DNA from: Sipunculus nudus
Lineage: Eukaryota > Annelida > Sipuncula > Golfingiida > Sipunculidae
DNA: 64,000 nt
Direction of reading: 5' to 3'
Assembly (NCBI GenBank): GCA_026874595.1
Contig: CM049315.1
Coordinates: forward strand, 73,606,401 to 73,670,400
In this document: positions 59,690-64,000 of the stretch, piece after piece
How the letters are laid out: the number at the start of each line of letters is the position of its first letter
Numbering within the stretch: the stretch's first letter is position 1
Program-made: the position numbers and the translations under genes
The notes under the pieces: generated by a model
Database searches by the model: none
Told to the model about the DNA's origin: nothing
What the model saw: the letters and a program-made list of their open reading frames with translations, nothing else

Positions 59690-59775
59690 GTTCATTAGTA
59701 TACTGGCCTTTGGGGTCTCGGGGGAGGTGCACAGCACTCAAAGTTCGAGTTCGAATCTCGGCCGAAGTGGTCAGA
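59690..59775 (+). repeat. tRNA-derived SINE head (copy B)
   Basis: GAGTTCGAATCTC (box B-like) preceded by GGGGTCTCGGGGG; the copy-B paralogue of 23550-23640. Confidence 0.4.
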
Positions 59776-60249
59776 ATTTTTTAAGCCTGGCCACCACCCA
59801 AGGTGTATTATCTGCAGGCAAAAAATGATAGTAAGATCATGCGCACAGTCGTGTTTCAGTCAGGAATCGAGTGCGGGACTTCTCGGTGTCCAAACCCAGC
59901 AACGCATGACATGACACACACCCACCCAGGGCCAGCAGGAGTGGTACCCCGAGCCTGGTTGACGCCAGGATTGTCGCATGTAGGCCCCTGTCACGTATTC
60001 CGAAACCGGAACGGAATTCTTAAAGTACATATATACTATAAGTAAGCATTAAAAATGGATGCGGTCACCTCCACCAAAAAAACTTTAGAAAAGTTCGTTA
60101 GTATTTCATTTAGTCATATAGACAACTATATACAATTTATAGCTAAATTTCTGGCATTGCAGTTTACGCGACACATTATGAACAAACACAAACTATGGAC
60201 AAGTAAATTTGTATTCAGTAAGAATTATAGAATATGCAACAAATAATGT

Positions 60250-60720
60250 GCTTGTCTTTTTGTTCGAAAGGGTTTGATTTCGCGATTATTCGCGAATTGG
60301 AAATAATCAAGAATATGAAACCCGCAGGAATAAGACGCCACACTAATTTAGATGAATAATAGGGTGTGACGCATCTGCGCATAAGGATTAGTTATAACAC
60401 TTCCGGAAACTTGTTATGTTATTCAACATCCTGATCTGTGAATGTATGGTATCGGAATCGGCCAATGCAAACAAGTATTAAATATTGTAAAACATACGGA
60501 AATCACCGAATATATTAACTGTGACACAGGGCATAATATTATGACTGTAAAAGAAATAAATGAGGTATTGTGGATAATTCTTACCTAATAAAAAATCCTG
60601 CTGCACTTAGATTTTATAGGGCCGGGTTCGATCACGAATATGAAACCCTCGCGAAAAGTTCAAATTTAAGACTCGCGAAATTACAGCCTCGCGAATATGA
60701 AGCCAACCTCAGTCTTGTGC
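60250..60720. repeat. TCGCGAA-rich MITE-like repeat (copy B)
   Basis: Paralogue of 24010-24480 with GATTTCGCGATTATTCGCG, AAACCCTCGCGAAAAG and GACTCGCGAAATTAC. Here the terminal pairing is somewhat better on the right end and poorer on the left. Confidence 0.6.
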
Positions 60721-61151
60721 CGCAAAGGCTCCTAAGCCGCGTCATTGGATCATGGGAATAACTATATAAGGAAACAGAGTTACAAAACAATGCCCATTGT
60801 CCGCATTTTGACACTCGTAAGCAAAGCTTTGAGAAGAAACTCAATAGACAGTGGATCGCCCAAGGTGCGGTGTCTGTGCATAAATCACTCATCAGCGTGT
60901 CCATAGAATGAACAATTATTTGCTCACCTGGTTTAACAACTCTCTGCCATGTGACTACGACTGACCTCGACACCACACGAGCATGCATATCAAAGTGAAC
61001 TCTATACAATCTGAGTATGATTATCAGTGTCACACTTGTCAAGCTGTGAATTTCAACGCTGTAAACATGACGTGAATGTTGCCAGGACAGACTAACAGTT
61101 AATTGCCGGAAAGGTAATTTTGGAATTCGTTATTTTACTACACCACACTAG

Positions 61152-61376
61152 CCGCGTTGGCTCAACTTTGGAAACCAGGCTACATTCAACCCATGCCTCA
61201 TCAGGGTCAAACTGTATGTTGTTTTTTTTATTCAGCTATACCAGGATATTTCTTACCTAAAATATTGTCGTTCCTATTCGTTATCAGTATACTTTATCTG
61301 CTTGCACCTTATTGTTCCGTGTCCTTTACTTAGTTACTTTAACCAATATGAAGCCTGGATTCTAAAGTCGCTCCGC
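61152..61376. mobile_element. ~225-bp insertion present only in copy B
   Basis: Copy A reads CACTAGCGGCGTTTTGCCC at about 24905. Copy B reads CACTAGCCGCGTTGGCTCAA, then about 225 bp of new sequence, then CTCCGCGGCGTTTTGCCC. GC-rich words (CCGCGT and CCGCGG) border both sides, compatible with a short target duplication that has changed. Its content is not recognised and it carries no ORF. Confidence 0.6.
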
Positions 61377-62545
61377 GGCGTTTTGCCCATTCGACACAAG
61401 AAAGTCAATAGTAATTTGAAATGTCGAGAACCGCATTGCAATGTATGTAAATATTTTCGACATTTTTGACGACGCCTCATCCTGTCACTAAAGATCGTTA
61501 GATACGTTTGTGTACTTTCTAACACCACCTATCATGTGCTAGAAAAATTCCGTTTTGATTCAGCAAATTCGTAACCCCACCCAATGTGTGTTAAACTTCT
61601 GCCCGCGTGTATACAACACGTCTCGTACGGGTACCCGGATGATAGCCAACTTGCAGGCAGCACATGAAATAAATTGTTGCCATAGTGATTGATTTACAAT
61701 TTCGTTTGTGAGTTCACATATATTCTTTCTTGTACTATAATGGTAAAATACCTGCTGTTTACTACGATATCGATGCAATAGGATGGATGGCCGTTGCGGT
61801 GCGCTTTCCCGTATGACTTACACAGGTGGGGCATGGTTAGTGAGAGAGAAAGCAAAAGTAACAGGTTGAAATTGAGATCATGGACTTAACGGGCACTGAT
61901 ATCACATTATAGACCAACCAGTTAAACTAACTGGGGTGATGGAACTAAAACACATCGGAATCTGAAGAACTGCTGAGAGAATAATTGGTGTTTCGGTTGA
62001 ACAATTTACTGATTTACAGATATCCAAGAATATTACTCAGAAATGTAAAACACTCACTGTATAATTGTTTTCAGATGCTGCCATCTGATTTACGCTTGAG
62101 ATTAGTTACAAGTAAAAGCTGTCGCATTTTTTAATTCTTCATGCTATTGCTAGCAATAATACTTAACGCAATATTTATAACACTTAACATTTTAACTATC
62201 AAAATTCACTATCATGTCTCACTTCACACTGTTAGGAAGTATCGGGTTTTATCAGTTTGATTCACTTTCGTTTAATGTCTTTGAGATAGTTGACCACAAG
62301 TTACCTGTCCCATATTAATATGGACTATATATATAATATATAAGCACACTACTTATCTTACACTAGGGATGTAATATATGGCTTCAGATATTCAGTTATT
62401 TTAACTGATAAGCAAATACATGCAAGCTGTTTACTTAAAACCCGAGTATAAATAGATTTTGTATATGTTTCGCTAGGACCTTATTTTGTCACGGACAGCA
62501 ATCGACTGGAGAAGGAAGAAGCCCGGATGACCGTTCCTAGTTGCC

Positions 62546-62615
62546 ATGGCACCGGAAGGAGGATGGGGATGGATGGTTGTGCTGGGCTCTGCCATAGTTC
62601 ATGTCGTATGTACAG
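62546..62615 (+). CDS. SLC16/MCT-like gene copy 4, exon 1 (3' partial)
   Basis: ATG 62546 opens MAPEGGWGWMVVLGSAIVHV, the SLC16 signature at the start of TM1, ending TGTACAG at donor GTAAAC in the same phase as the other copies. The Trp-Gly-Trp core is intact and nothing in the exon is broken. By analogy with copy 3, exon 2 would lie about 4.3 kb further right, outside the window. This start is preferred because the more upstream ATG at 62527 is out of frame. Confidence 0.8.
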
Positions 62616-63271
62616 GTAAACAGGGAAATCAAAATCTAAAGTTTGAAATTTTATATTAATATTTTTTATAGCCTTTCTATTGATAATATTTCGATTTTTT
62701 TGTGTTTGTGATGTTTAAGTGTTTGATTTTCGGACAGTTATTGTCAAGTGAACGTTGTCACTCCCTGATATTTGCATATTGGAATGTAACAGGGCCGTTG
62801 AAGGAACTGGCGATTTGTTCAGTCTTAAAATTGTTGAGAAGTTAATGTGGCTGACTAGGTTTGAGCGTAGTTGTCCTGTCTAGAGGTGTTTCCGTTTAAG
62901 AAGTACTTTAAGCATATGCAGACTTTCGGACAACGTAACAGGGGCTTACACGCGATAATCCTGGTGTTAACCAGACTGGATGTTACACTCCTTCAATGAC
63001 AGGGTGCATGATATCCCGCTTGCTAGTTCATTACAAAGTGGAACCCCCGAAAGGCGCATTCATTTGTGAGTGAAATCTCCAAATAAATCCTGCATAGCAT
63101 TTCACAATAGCTTGGGGCCGACCGTGATAAACTTACTGCCTCGACTGAGATGCGAACACATGATCTCCCATTTGACTCCAGTCATTTTTTAGGGACTCGG
63201 ACTCTGAGAAAAGGACTCAAGAAATCAGGCCCTCTCGAGTAAAGTCGAAAGATAGCTCTGTTACATACAAG

Positions 63272-63273
<2 letters not shown>

Positions 63274-63308
<35 letters not shown>
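63274..63308. repeat. (TA)n microsatellite
   Basis: Pure TA tract in copy B. The corresponding place in copy A (near 27170) has only TATATATAAA. Confidence 0.9.
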
Positions 63309-63311
<3 letters not shown>

Positions 63312-64000
63312 GCAAACTACAGTATACTACTAAAAAGGCGGTATACACCAAGCGTTAATTCTGCATTGGGAGCTAAATAAAATGTTTTATAATAATAAAT
63401 TATAAATATTATAAGATATTATAAAAAGCATGTATAAACAAACATAAATTAAAAATTTTCTTTGGTAAGGAGATATTTATTGGATTCGGACCTGGCTTCA
63501 ATTTCCAGATGACTCAGACCCGAAGAAGGTGGACTTGGACCTGAACCACAAGGACTCAGACTTAGACTCGAACTCGGGTGGGGTGAGCTCGCTCCAAAAA
63601 CTGATAAACTGACACCTCGGTTGGCTTCGTACTCATTGTTGAGTGTCCAAGTACTACTTGGTGCCCCTTTGCTGTTTTAACCCCTGAGTGTTCATCGCGT
63701 GCAGTCATTACATGCGAAAGTTGTTTTTTTATAATTTAGTTTTAATTGATACCATATATGTATTAATGCTTTGGAAAAAACACTCAGGTAAAATATATTT
63801 ATAGAATTAAACTGCATGTTACAGTATATGAAAATACAGTAATCAAAAACTGTGTAAGGTTATTTTTTACATTGTTTTTACAACAGGTCGTTCAGATCAT
63901 TAAATAACTCGAACTATGTTTTGGTAGTTTAAATGTCCTTTTTCGGCCAATGCCCGCCTGTCTTCGTGGTGTTTTTTTTGTATTTATGTTTCGGTCATAA

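Larger units (their letters stand above)
56560..64000 (+). repeat. Segmental duplication, copy B (runs off the window)
   Basis: Direct copy of 18820-27883, roughly 90-95% identical by eye over long stretches such as ATTCAACATCCTGATCTGTG at 24181 and 60421. Relative to copy A it lacks about 1.7 kb after 56930 and about 0.45 kb after 63180, and has an extra ~225 bp at 61152-61376. It still matches copy A at the last base of the window. Confidence 0.92.

Noticed and set aside
1-64000. CRISPR arrays, operons or phage modules
   Set aside because: No regular spacer-repeat structure or prokaryotic gene packing. The clustered repeats are microsatellites and degenerate arrays in a eukaryotic genome.

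Overview
The window is AT-rich metazoan nuclear DNA: short phase-consistent exons with GT..AG introns, long TA and GA microsatellites, poly-C tracts and dense interspersed repeats. The families seen (DIRS-like tyrosine-recombinase retrotransposons, L1/Tx1-like LINEs, P2X7-like C-terminal-domain genes, TCGCGAA-rich MITE-like repeats) fit a lophotrochozoan, probably a mollusc, but no marker fixes the species. There are no bacterial operons, CRISPR arrays or convincing rRNA/tRNA genes.

The backbone is a tandem array of SLC16 (monocarboxylate transporter, MCT) loci, all on the + strand. Copy 1 (1-2787) enters from the left edge and is complete in its visible exons except for one extra base in a G run. 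Copy 2 (8672-15836) is clearly dead: nonsense codons, frameshifts, no visible exon 3, and transmembrane helices 7-10 missing. Copy 3 (26041-32340) has intact exons 1 and 2 but a broken exon 3, a deletion around TM7 and no visible last exon. Copy 4 begins at 62546 and runs off the right edge. Copies 3 and 4 lie in a direct segmental duplication, about 18.8-27.9 kb and 56.6-64.0 kb, with a third, older partial copy at about 39-40.5 kb.

Between the MCT loci lie many mobile elements: two degenerate DIRS-like elements (3.4-6.0 kb with gag, RT and RNase H; 34.6-36.6 kb with RT and tyrosine recombinase); an L1/Tx1-like LINE (36.6-38.5 kb) and two other LINE fragments (9.8-10.6 and 47.7-48.1 kb); two LTR-like units (28.36-29.09 and 40.5-41.1 kb); a 1.63 kb foldback element with inverted repeats of about 400 bp (16.41-18.03 kb); GAGTCC-rich MITE-like elements with CAGTGATG ends; tRNA-derived SINE heads; and several short repeat families.

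The right-centre holds other genes. A P2X7-like domain gene on + has its first exon at 48720 and its last exon, with an internal TGA, at 53959-54169. A THAP-domain gene with a conserved uncharacterised cysteine-rich domain runs on - from about 56150 to 54356 and converges on it. Isolated coding exons on - at 42.6-42.8 (helix-turn-helix-like), 44.0-44.2 and 45.3-45.6 kb (SWIM-like cysteine motif) look like pieces of further genes or domesticated transposon genes. Several otherwise good exons are broken by one base in a homopolymer, so some apparent pseudogenes could be assembly errors. All family calls were made by reading translations by eye, without database searches.
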